Assembly (NCBI GenBank): GCA_017445405.1 | Contig: JAFSUD010000094.1 | Coordinates: 1 to 34,402 of the forward strand | Length of the DNA stretch: 34,402 bases | From: Synergistaceae bacterium | GTDB lineage: Bacteria; Synergistota; Synergistia; Synergistales; Aminobacteriaceae | Direction: 5' to 3' | Part shown: positions 23,929 through 31,594 of the stretch, one piece after another | Layout: every line of letters starts with the position of its first letter | Position numbering within the stretch: position 1 is the first letter of the stretch | Position numbers and translations under genes: made by a program | The notes under the pieces: generated by a model | What the model saw: the letters and a program-made list of their open reading frames with translations, nothing else | Database searches by the model: none | Told to the model about the DNA's origin: nothing

Positions 23929-25044
23929 ATGGACAAGATGGAGAAGATGCTGCTGTTTGCTGTCCCTACTTCGATATGCAATTTCCGGTGCATGTACTGT
24001 TACATTGCCCAGCGTCCTGTGCACTATCAGGGCTTGCAGGCAGACATGAAGTATTCCCCTGAGCAGGTAGCCTATGCGTGCAGGCCTGAACGACTCGGAG
24101 GCCTCGCCTACATGAACTTCTGCGGTGAGGGCGAGACTCTCCTCTCGCGGGATATTGACCTCTACGTCAGGGCACTCGTCGAGCGGGGACATTACGCGGA
24201 GGTAGTTACGAACCTCACGATTACGCCGATGGTGAATAAGTTTCTGGCTTGGCCTGCAGAACTTAGGGCACGTTTGGAGTTCAAGTGCTCGTTCCACTAC
24301 ATGGAGCTGAAGAAGCGCGGATTGCTGCAGACGTTTGCAGATAACGTTCACAGAGTCTGGGATGCTGGAGCGTCGGCGAACATTGAGGTAACTCCGCATG
24401 ATGAGCTTGTGCCGTACGCTGATGAGCTGAAGGAGTTCTCGATGAAGAATTTCGGTGCACTGCCTCACCTGACGATTGCGAGGGATGACAGGACGAAGGG
24501 CATAGACTACCTTACGAGCCTGCCGATGGATGAGTACGACAGAGTGTGGGGGAGCTTTGACTCGGAGTTCTAGCGTTACAAGAAGTCAGTATTCGGAGTG
24601 AAACAGAAGGCGTTCTGTTATGCTGGCTTGTGGAGTATTTATATTAATATTGCTAATGGAAAAGCTGTTAGCTGTTATGGCGGCTACCCTCTCGGGAATG
24701 TGTTTGCTCATCCGGATAGACCTTTTCCTGTGCGTCCGACGGGGAAATGCAAGCTAGCTCACTGCTACAACGCACATGCTTTCCTGACTGTTGGATGCAT
24801 TCCCGGCGCGAATAATGTACGTTATGGGAACATACGCAACAGAGTTTGTGATGACGGCACAAATTGGCTGCAGCCCTCACTTCTCAGCTTCTTTAACTGC
24901 AAACTCGAGGAGAGCAACGAACTCATGACTCCCTCGCAGGAAAGACTCTGGCTCATCAGGAACAGGCTGTCAGATATTCCGCTGGGACTTAGGCATATTG
25001 CCGGGAAGGTATACAGATTCCTGAAGAGGGCGGTGAAGAAGTGA
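23929..25044 (+). pseudogene. Radical SAM/SPASM-like protein 2, broken by an in-frame TAG
   Basis: Tandem paralogue of the preceding gene. The start is put at ATG 23929 (SD GGAAGGA, 9 nt). Cluster motif C17-x3-C21-x2-C24 (SICNFRCMYCYI), then YMNFCGEGETLL. The first segment stops at TAG 24571-24573. The same frame then continues without another stop to 25042-25044 and carries the matching C-terminal Cys region (FCYAGLWSIYINIANGKAVSC, then CKLAHCYNAHAF). No frameshift is needed; one base change would restore a 371-residue protein. TAG is a normal stop elsewhere in the window, so a recent nonsense mutation is likeliest. A truncated 214-residue product lacking the C-terminal Cys region could still be made. 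Confidence 0.75.
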
Positions 25045-25769
25045 TGACGGTGCTTCACGTTATGTGTGCTGTGAATGTGATGCTGCTCGTGATTGTCGGA
25101 GGCTTCTGCGTGAAGTACGAAATCCCTGCAAAGCTAGTAAGCAGAATTACTCACGGGGGGGGGGGCATAATTGATCCCGTGAAAACTGAACGCTACACTT
25201 TACAGCTCGACGTGTTCAGGAATGCTCCTCGAGGTGATGAAGCTATAGTCATGCTCGGAGACTCGCTCACGGAAAACACTCCCTTCTGCGAACTTTTGGG
25301 CTTCAGGCACAGAATCAGGAACAGGGGAATCTCGAGCGACAACACGCGCGGAGTACTGCACCGCATCGACGAGACAGCCTCCCTCAATGCTGCAAAGGTC
25401 TTTATTCTCTTGGGGATTAATGACATCGGCAACGGAATATCCCAGAGCGAGACTCTCAGCAATTACAGGCAGATTGTGCAAAGACTCAAGGCATCATCAG
25501 GAGAGGTATATATTCAGAGCGTGTTACCTGTTGACCATAAGAAGCTAGCGGATAATGCGCGGTGCAGACGCAGGACACGTGAGGCTATTACGTCTCTGAA
25601 CGCAGAACTTAGGAGGCTTGCTGATGAGCTGGGGTGTGAGTTTGTGGATACGTATTCTGTGTTTGCTGGGGATGATGGCGAGATGGATGATGCTTGTACG
25701 TTTGACGGCCTTCACTTGAACGGGCACGGCATGATGAAGTGGTGTAACTTTCTCGAACAGTACATGTGA
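25044..25769 (+). CDS. Membrane-anchored SGNH/GDSL hydrolase, with in-frame G11 tract (ON)
   Basis: 241 residues. The start ATG at 25044 overlaps the preceding TGA by one base; a GTG at 25041 is also possible. An N-terminal hydrophobic segment (about residues 3-20) anchors it facing outward. The hydrolase domain has the Ser block VMLGDSLTE, the block III GINDIGN and the block V DGLHLNGHG, giving a Ser-Asp-His triad. It probably removes (or transfers) acetyl groups on a glycan. The linker between anchor and domain is encoded partly by a G11 tract (25155-25165, HGGGG); the frame is intact at this length and would fail at 10 or 12. It is the last gene of the operon, ending directly against a convergent PIN gene. 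Confidence 0.85.
   Translation: MTVLHVMCAVNVMLLVIVGGFCVKYEIPAKLVSRITHGGGGIIDPVKTERYTLQLDVFRNAPRGDEAIVMLGDSLTENTPFCELLGFRHRIRNRGISSDNTRGVLHRIDETASLNAAKVFILLGINDIGNGISQSETLSNYRQIVQRLKASSGEVYIQSVLPVDHKKLADNARCRRRTREAITSLNAELRRLADELGCEFVDTYSVFAGDDGEMDDACTFDGLHLNGHGMMKWCNFLEQYM
25155..25165 (+). repeat. Poly-G tract (G11) in the SGNH hydrolase gene
   Basis: Eleven G residues after CAC, encoding a Gly4 linker between the membrane anchor and the catalytic domain. The downstream hydrolase motifs are in frame at 11. Confidence 0.92.
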
Positions 25770-26168
25770 TTAGAGCTTCAGGAACTCTTGTGCACTCACA
25801 ATGTAGGGAAAACCGACTCCTGATTCCAGAAATCCCTTGTGTCCCGTAATAATGTAGTCTGCTGCGGCATTGATGGCTGCCCGAAAAATAGGCCTGTCAT
25901 TGCCGCTCAGCCTGTTATCATCATAAATCGTTGCCTCTGGTGTTGGAAGTATCAGGACAGCACGCAGCATGTGATACAAGAATGCTTCAAGCTCCGTTAT
26001 TCTGTTAGGGAACTTTTCCCCGAACCTTCTGTGAAGTTCATCAAGTATGTAGTTGCTGACCACAGGCTCAAATGGTTTGTAGAGTGATTTCACGAATGCC
26101 TTATATGCCAAGCCTGAAGGTCTAAGTACCGAAGAAGCAATTATGTCGGTGTCGAGCATCACCATCAT
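25770..26168 (-). CDS. PIN-domain toxin (second module)
   Basis: 132 residues from an ATG that overlaps the antitoxin stop (ATGA), preceded by GGGAGG. MLDTDIIASSVL gives the first catalytic Asp; later acidic positions include NRLSGNDRPIF and DYIITGHKGFL. It resembles the PIN_3/COG1569 group of putative toxins. Only distantly similar to the PIN protein at 9217-9636. It ends immediately next to the SGNH gene stop with no gap. Confidence 0.78.
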   Translation of the reverse strand: MMVMLDTDIIASSVLRPSGLAYKAFVKSLYKPFEPVVSNYILDELHRRFGEKFPNRITELEAFLYHMLRAVLILPTPEATIYDDNRLSGNDRPIFRAAINAAADYIITGHKGFLESGVGFPYIVSAQEFLKL

Positions 26169-26365
26169 CGTATTTCGTCCTCCCTCCGTGATTGCGTTAT
26201 CCATTCTGCAATATCTGCCTCTGTGTATAATCCTGCTAGTTCAGCTTCACCCTTCATCTGTTCCTGAAACCTGCGAAGCGCATTAATCGCTGCAAGCTCG
26301 TATCCTTCCTCAACAGCAAACGGCAAATCTGCAGGACACACAAAGGTTTCATCATTAATGACCAT
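26165..26365 (-). CDS. Antitoxin-like partner of the second PIN toxin
   Basis: 66 residues. The start at 26365 is chosen for the SD GAGGAG 8 nt upstream; two GTG codons further upstream overlap that SD. Begins MVINDETFVCPADLPFAVEEG and ends in a charged helix (ADIAEWITQSRREDEIR). No named fold is recognised; the role is inferred from the 4-nt overlap with the PIN gene. Confidence 0.62.
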   Translation of the reverse strand: MVINDETFVCPADLPFAVEEGYELAAINALRRFQEQMKGEAELAGLYTEADIAEWITQSRREDEIR

Positions 26366-26387
26366 ATTCACCACTCCTCAAGAATAA

Positions 26388-26410
26388 GCCCCCGAAATCG
26401 CTTCAGGGGC
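26388..26410 (-). terminator. Terminator of the ilvBN operon
   Basis: A 9-bp stem (GCCCCCGAA at 26388-26396 with TTCAGGGGC at 26402-26410, one G-T pair), followed on the minus strand by TTATTCTTG. It lies 15 nt past the ilvN stop and 23 nt before the antitoxin start. Confidence 0.75.
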
Positions 26411-26425
26411 ATCATGTTTATAACT

Positions 26426-26947
26426 CTACATCTCTCCGCGCTCAATAGCTACTATTCCCGTCCGGGCCAAGTCCAGAATCCCGAAGTCCTTCATCAGTTC
26501 CTCAAACGCTCCCGTCTTCTGGTCATCACCCGTTACTGACAGTGTTATACTGTCCGGCGTAATGTCCACAACTGAGCCTCTAAAGATATTCCCTATCTGG
26601 ATAATCTCGTTCCGCGCTGCCCTGTCCTCTGCCTTCACACGCACAAGCATCAATTCTCGGCGTATAGACTTCGACGTGTCAAGTATCTCGACATAGTGAA
26701 TCGGCACAAGTTTACGCAGCTGGCTGCACAATAACTGAACTCTCGCCTCGTCGGAATATATCTCTATCGTGAAGCGCGTAACGTTCTGATCGACCGTCCA
26801 CCCCGCCGCAATCGTCTCAATGTTATAGCCCTTCCGCGAAAACAGGTGAGCTAACTGTGAGAGCACTCCTGCCTCGTTGTCCATCGCCGTAATTATTGTG
26901 TAACGCTTCATGTTCTGGCTGTCTTCTTTTGCCTGCATGTCTATCAC
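26426..26947 (-). CDS. ilvN: Acetolactate synthase small (regulatory) subunit
   Basis: Regulatory subunit of acetohydroxyacid synthase for branched-chain amino acid synthesis; it confers activation and valine feedback. An ACT domain lies at about residues 15-85 (RYTIITAMDNEAGVLSQLAHLFSRKGYNIETI), then a C-terminal ALS_ss domain. At 173 residues it is of usual length. The start is uncertain: GTG 26947 gives a 12-residue lead; ATG 26911 (MKRYTI) matches the usual family start. It lies 4 nt after ilvB, so the two are translated together. Confidence 0.92.
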   Translation of the reverse strand: MIDMQAKEDSQNMKRYTIITAMDNEAGVLSQLAHLFSRKGYNIETIAAGWTVDQNVTRFTIEIYSDEARVQLLCSQLRKLVPIHYVEILDTSKSIRRELMLVRVKAEDRAARNEIIQIGNIFRGSVVDITPDSITLSVTGDDQKTGAFEELMKDFGILDLARTGIVAIERGEM

Positions 26948-26951
26948 CCCG

Positions 26952-28691
26952 CTAATACAGCATGAAGTTCGTGATGAAGCTGTTTCCGCCGACCATAGGC
27001 CTCACCATCTCGTCAATGTCTATCCTGCAGTCGATTACCCAGCCCCTGCCGTCAAAGCGTGAGTTTACTGCTTCTGTCAATGTCTGCCTCAGCGTCGCCT
27101 CATCCTTCACGCACCTTCCGTGAATGCCGTATGCCTCCGCCAGCTTCACGAAATCAGGGCCTCTGTCTAACGTCGTCTGCGAGTAATGCTCGTGATAGAT
27201 TAGGTGCTGCCACTGCCTCACCATTCCCAGAGTCGAGTTGTTGAAGAGCAGAGTGATTATCGGCATCTTGTAGTAGGCTTCCGTCGCTAACTCGTTACAG
27301 TTCATCCTGAAGCTCCCGTCCCCTGTAACGTGTAACACCGTCTTTTCCGGGTTGCCAGCCTGAACGCCAATAGCTGCTCCGAGTCCGAAGCCCATCGTCC
27401 CGAAGCCTCCTGAAGTTGTTAGCTGTCTCGGGTAATCGAACCTGAAGTGCTGAATCGCCCACATCTGGTGCTGTCCAACATCAGTAGTAACCATTGTGTC
27501 CTGAGGGAGAATCTCCGCTGCTGCTGAGAGTATCTGCATCGGCGTGAGCGTCCCGTCCTCCGGATCGTCGTACTCGGTCTCGCGCTTGAACGAGAACACG
27601 TACTTCTTCCACTCGTCATTATGCCTGTCGCGTTTGAGCTTGCCGAGCAGGAGCTTCAGCACTGCCTTAGCGTCGCCTATGATGTGAAGGTCAGTCTTTA
27701 CGTTCTTGTCTATTTCTGATGGGTCAATGTCAATATGAGCTATCTTTGCGTTTTTCGCAAAGCCTGCAGGGTTCAGGGTAACTCTGTCGGAGAATCTGCA
27801 GCCAACAGCAAGCAATAAGTCGCACGCATCACACGCCATGTTGCTTGCCTGAGAGCCGTGCATTCCTATCATGCCGGTCTTGAGGTCGTCATAGCCCCCG
27901 AAAGCTCCTCCGCCCATCACGGTAATTGCGACGGGAATATCAAGCCTGTGAGCAAGCTCGCGGAACTCTTCAGAGGCCTCTGACCTCACGACTCCTCCTC
28001 CGCAAATCAATAATGGCTTCTCTGCTTTGTCGAGCATATCGGCGAGTTCTTCGACCGCGTGAATATTGATATCCGGATAGCTCACTGAAGGATGATGCGT
28101 TGCCTTGAGGCGGGCGATTCTCCTGTCAGGGTGTGCCTCGAACTCTTCCGGAGTCATGGGCGTGTAGTCGCATTCTCCTGCTGTTGCGTTCTTCTGTATG
28201 TCTATGAGTACCGGTCCCGGCCTCCCTGAACGCGCAATCACGAAGGCCTCGCGCACTGTGTCAGCAAGTTTCGTTACGTCGCTCACAATGTAGCTGCACT
28301 TGGTTACAGGAAGGCTGACTCCGGCGATGTCGACCTCCTGAAACGAATCGCGGCCTATGAGGTCATTGTTGACGTTGCAGGTGATGAACACGACGGGAGA
28401 AGAGTCCATGTATGCGGTAGCTATGCCTGTGGTGAGGTTCGTAGCTCCCGGCCCTGACGTGGCGAAGCAGACTCCGACTTTGCCGGTAGACCTTGCGTAG
28501 CCGTCTGCAGCATGAGAAGCTCCCTGTTCGTGTGAGGTGAGAATGTGGCGTATCTCCGGATGAGCATAGAGGGCATCATAAACATTGAGGATTGCTCCGC
28601 CGGGGTAACCGAATATCGTATCAACGCCCTGTTCAAGAAGGCATTGTATTAATATTTCTGAGCCGTTAAGTTTTCTGGTGTTACTGTTCAA
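26952..28691 (-). CDS. ilvB: Acetolactate synthase large (catalytic) subunit
   Basis: Thiamine diphosphate enzyme that condenses two pyruvates (or pyruvate and 2-oxobutyrate), the first step of valine/leucine and isoleucine synthesis. 579 residues. GYPGGAILNVYDAL and the catalytic Glu in SHEQGASHAADGYAR are at the N-terminus; the FAD-binding middle domain follows; the ThDP/Mg motif GDGSFRMNCNELATEAYYKMPIITLLFNN sits near the C-terminus (positions about 465-495). The start is TTG at 28691 with a G-rich SD (GGGGGG) about 10 nt upstream. First gene of the ilvBN operon. Confidence 0.96.
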   Translation of the reverse strand: MNSNTRKLNGSEILIQCLLEQGVDTIFGYPGGAILNVYDALYAHPEIRHILTSHEQGASHAADGYARSTGKVGVCFATSGPGATNLTTGIATAYMDSSPVVFITCNVNNDLIGRDSFQEVDIAGVSLPVTKCSYIVSDVTKLADTVREAFVIARSGRPGPVLIDIQKNATAGECDYTPMTPEEFEAHPDRRIARLKATHHPSVSYPDINIHAVEELADMLDKAEKPLLICGGGVVRSEASEEFRELAHRLDIPVAITVMGGGAFGGYDDLKTGMIGMHGSQASNMACDACDLLLAVGCRFSDRVTLNPAGFAKNAKIAHIDIDPSEIDKNVKTDLHIIGDAKAVLKLLLGKLKRDRHNDEWKKYVFSFKRETEYDDPEDGTLTPMQILSAAAEILPQDTMVTTDVGQHQMWAIQHFRFDYPRQLTTSGGFGTMGFGLGAAIGVQAGNPEKTVLHVTGDGSFRMNCNELATEAYYKMPIITLLFNNSTLGMVRQWQHLIYHEHYSQTTLDRGPDFVKLAEAYGIHGRCVKDEATLRQTLTEAVNSRFDGRGWVIDCRIDIDEMVRPMVGGNSFITNFMLY

Positions 28692-28725
28692 GAAAGATGT
28701 TCCCCCCGTAAAAAGTTTTCGTAGA

Positions 28726-28734
28726 ATTGTAGCA
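28726..28734 (-). promoter_or_regulatory. Extended -10 promoter of ilvBN
   Basis: On the minus strand TGCTACAAT (28726-28734), 35 nt upstream of the ilvB start; no clear -35. No leader peptide or T-box was seen in the short leader. Confidence 0.45.
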
Positions 28735-28902
28735 CAAGCGCATATGATATACTCATTTCACAATAAATCCCTGACCGCAGACTTATGAGAGAAAGAGAGT
28801 TTTACCAACTACTTTAACAACTACAAAAATGTGATGTTAAGTTAGTAATGAACGGTGATTACGCGCCTAAAAATTTTGCTTCATGTTCACTTTTCACATT
28901 AC

Positions 28903-28911
28903 TGCTACAAT
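28903..28911 (+). promoter_or_regulatory. Extended -10 promoter of the deacetylase/oxidoreductase gene
   Basis: TGCTACAAT at 28903-28911, the same extended -10 as for ilvB but on the plus strand. It would give a leader of about 25 nt before the ATG at 28943. The remaining divergent gap (28735-28902) shows no gene. Confidence 0.45.
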
Positions 28912-28942
28912 GACTGCATCAACACTAAAGGAGAATGATTAC

Positions 28943-31594
28943 ATGAAACGTTTTGCACTGTTGCTATTAATGACTCTGAGCCTTAGCCCGGCCTATGCGC
29001 TGCCTCCTGTCCTCATGTACCACGACATTAAGGCTGTCCCGGTAAACGGCTTCGACGTGAGCATTAAAGACTTCTGCGCACAGCTCGACTTCCTTAAGGA
29101 TGAAGGATATATCACGCTTTCTCCTGAAGACCTGCTCTCTTCACAGGAAATCCCGGCCAAGTCGGTAATCATTACGTTTGATGACGGCTACAGAGGCGTA
29201 TACCTTCACGCTGTCCCTGAACTGCGCAAACGCAACATGAAGGCTGCTCTCTTCATCATCACCGACATGATAGGCCGGCTCGACACGAGCTACCCACACA
29301 TCACGGAGTCAGAACTTGCAGACATAGCTAGTGATGACAGATTCAGCATCGGATCGCACACTCTGACTCACCCCGACATGATGACTCTCTCCCGCGAAGA
29401 CAGACTCTCTCAGCTCAAGCGTTCCCGGGAAATTCTCTCTAGCATGACCGGCAGAAAGATTAACGTGTTCACATACCCCTACGGCAACTACAGCGCAGAG
29501 ACAGCAGATGACGTGAAGGCTTCCGGCTATGATCTGGCCTTCGCTGTTGACGAGAGAGGCATTGACGGCGTGCCCGAACTCTTCAGGATTCCGCGCATCT
29601 ACATGGGAAATTCAGTAACGCTCGAGCAGCTCGCAGACTTCCTCAACAACTCACCTGCTGAGGCATTCAGTGAACGTTACGGGGACTTGGCCGTGTCGTA
29701 TGACATAGTGATTGCAGGGGGAGGAATGGGAGGCACAGGAGCAGCAATTCAGGCCTCAAGAATGGGAATGCGCGTGCTGGTCGTTGAGCCGAGTAACATG
29801 CTCGGAGGACAGGCTACTGCTGCAGGAGTTAGCACTATGGACGACATGAGCAACATTGAGAGCGGAGTCTACCATGAGTTCATGAACAGGGTGCGGGGGT
29901 ATTACGCGAAACTGAGAAAGTCAATCAGCACGTGTTACTGGAAGACTTACGGGAAAGCGTTTGAGCCTTCTGTAGGGCATAACATACTAGCTGAGATGAT
30001 GACGAGTTCCGACATTCTCTACTTCTCAGAAATCGTGAAGGTTGAGAGCGACAACGTAACTGTCCGGACTCTTGAGGGCACAAAGACCATCGGCTATAAG
30101 ATTCTGATTGACGCGACGGAGTACGGAGACATGATGCCGCTTGCAGGTGTTAGCTATCGTGTGGGAAACTCTGTGATGCCCGGAGAACTGAACGACACGA
30201 TGATTCAGGACATCACGTGGACTGCGATAATCAGGAAATACCCTCAAGGTGTGCCCTCACACTTGCGGCCGAAATCTCCATTGCCCGGCTACGATAAGGC
30301 TCTCAAGAACTACAGGAGCTATGTAGCACGAAACGGCTTCGACTTCACAGGCAAATACCCCGTCAGAATGCCCGTGAACCTCGCAACGCACAACGCTTAC
30401 CGGGCAGTCCCGGACTCCTACACCAAAGGCAGCTACACCGGCGCAAAATCAGACTGGAGGCGCATAACGAAGACGGGCGTAAACTGGGGCAATGATTATC
30501 CCGGCGCGTACAGGTGGGAGGAAAGATTCGGACTCCCTGTAGCGTACCTCGAGAGCAAAGACCTGCGCGCATACGTTGAACGCGAGGCACTCATCAAGAC
30601 TCTGCACTTCATCTACTACCTGCAGAACGAGATGGGCGAGTCATGGTCAGTTGACGAGAACGAATACAGCTATCTTCCTGAAGCTGCGAAGGATTTACCC
30701 GACGAGTGGAAGGAAATTGCCCGGCACATGCCCCCGATACCCTACGTGAGAGAATCACGGCGCATTCTCGGCGAATACACCCTGAACTCTAAGGCGATAC
30801 GCGAGAACTCCACGAGCTACCGCAACGGAAACCGCAACCATGAGTTCACTGACGCAATCGCGATCGGAGGCTACAACCTTGACCTTCACGGCTCGGACGA
30901 CGACGACGACATCGAGAAATCACTCGGCGAGACTCAGGCCTCAATCTGGCGAGACTCTCCGCTCGGGCCGTTCCAAGTTCCCATGAGGGTGCTTATTCCG
31001 GCGAGCAGTGATAATTTCCTTGCTGCAGAGAAGAATTTATCAATGTCGCGCCTATCTTCCGGAGCACTGAGACTTCAGCCTATATGCATGATGACGGGGC
31101 AAGCAGCAGGAGCATTAGCTGCACTCGCTATCACTGACGGACTCGCTCCCCGCAAAGTTCACGCACTCAGGGTTCAGAAGGCATTGCTGGATTCTGGAGT
31201 GAGATTGTCGCTTGCGAATTATGCGGACGTACCGGCGAGACATGAATACTTCGGGAGCATACAGTTAGCCTCACTGTACAGGCTGCTCGAGCCGAGAACG
31301 TACCCTAACGTTCAGTCTGGGCAGCTTCATTCCGGCAAGAAGAAAGGCACTGTGAAGGGGAGATTTGGCATCAACGAGCGGATAAGCGAGCGCGAACTCT
31401 CAGGTATGCTTGCGAGGGCGGAAGAAGTCTGCGGAAAGAAGATAACGCTTGATGAACACGGAAAACTTACTCGCGGACAGGCTGTAGACATGGTGATTAA
31501 CGCAATGTGTGAATCACTTGCCGACACAGAAACGGCTGAACATCGAGTCGAGCAGCTCGTCCCCGGCATCAACTCCCAAGACACGGAGGAGTGA
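28943..31594 (+). CDS. Secreted fusion: NodB polysaccharide deacetylase + FAD-dependent oxidoreductase + SLH-like region
   Basis: 883 residues from ATG 28943 (SD AAAGGAG, 9 nt; an upstream in-frame ATG lacks an SD). Signal peptide about 1-19. Residues 20-245 form a NodB deacetylase domain: TFDDGYRG (D80, D81), SHTLTHP (H139, H143) and FTYPYGNYS. From about 253 an FAD-binding Rossmann motif (VIAGGGMGGTGAAIQASRMG) and LGGQATAAGVSTMDD open an FAD_oxidored-type domain reaching to about 770 (QPICMMTGQAAGALAALA). The last 110 residues have YADVP and LTRGQAVDMVINAM, like a degenerate S-layer homology repeat. Polysaccharide deacetylation and FAD oxidation in one exported chain is unusual. The signal peptide is Sec-type, with no twin-Arg. 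The 3' end overlaps mnmE by 81 nt tail to tail. Confidence 0.85.
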   Translation: MKRFALLLLMTLSLSPAYALPPVLMYHDIKAVPVNGFDVSIKDFCAQLDFLKDEGYITLSPEDLLSSQEIPAKSVIITFDDGYRGVYLHAVPELRKRNMKAALFIITDMIGRLDTSYPHITESELADIASDDRFSIGSHTLTHPDMMTLSREDRLSQLKRSREILSSMTGRKINVFTYPYGNYSAETADDVKASGYDLAFAVDERGIDGVPELFRIPRIYMGNSVTLEQLADFLNNSPAEAFSERYGDLAVSYDIVIAGGGMGGTGAAIQASRMGMRVLVVEPSNMLGGQATAAGVSTMDDMSNIESGVYHEFMNRVRGYYAKLRKSISTCYWKTYGKAFEPSVGHNILAEMMTSSDILYFSEIVKVESDNVTVRTLEGTKTIGYKILIDATEYGDMMPLAGVSYRVGNSVMPGELNDTMIQDITWTAIIRKYPQGVPSHLRPKSPLPGYDKALKNYRSYVARNGFDFTGKYPVRMPVNLATHNAYRAVPDSYTKGSYTGAKSDWRRITKTGVNWGNDYPGAYRWEERFGLPVAYLESKDLRAYVEREALIKTLHFIYYLQNEMGESWSVDENEYSYLPEAAKDLPDEWKEIARHMPPIPYVRESRRILGEYTLNSKAIRENSTSYRNGNRNHEFTDAIAIGGYNLDLHGSDDDDDIEKSLGETQASIWRDSPLGPFQVPMRVLIPASSDNFLAAEKNLSMSRLSSGALRLQPICMMTGQAAGALAALAITDGLAPRKVHALRVQKALLDSGVRLSLANYADVPARHEYFGSIQLASLYRLLEPRTYPNVQSGQLHSGKKKGTVKGRFGINERISERELSGMLARAEEVCGKKITLDEHGKLTRGQAVDMVINAMCESLADTETAEHRVEQLVPGINSQDTEE

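Noticed and set aside
24571..24573. TAG recoded as an amino acid (pyrrolysine or amber suppression) across the genome
   Set aside because: TAG ends several intact genes here (antiporter, lepA, glycosyltransferase, ilvB), so general recoding is unlikely; local readthrough is left open as a finding.
28700..28710. C6 run upstream of ilvB, and G6/C6 runs in oadB, hemW and 4775-4790, as further phase switches
   Set aside because: Six bases is too short for frequent slippage, and the coding frames across them are intact.
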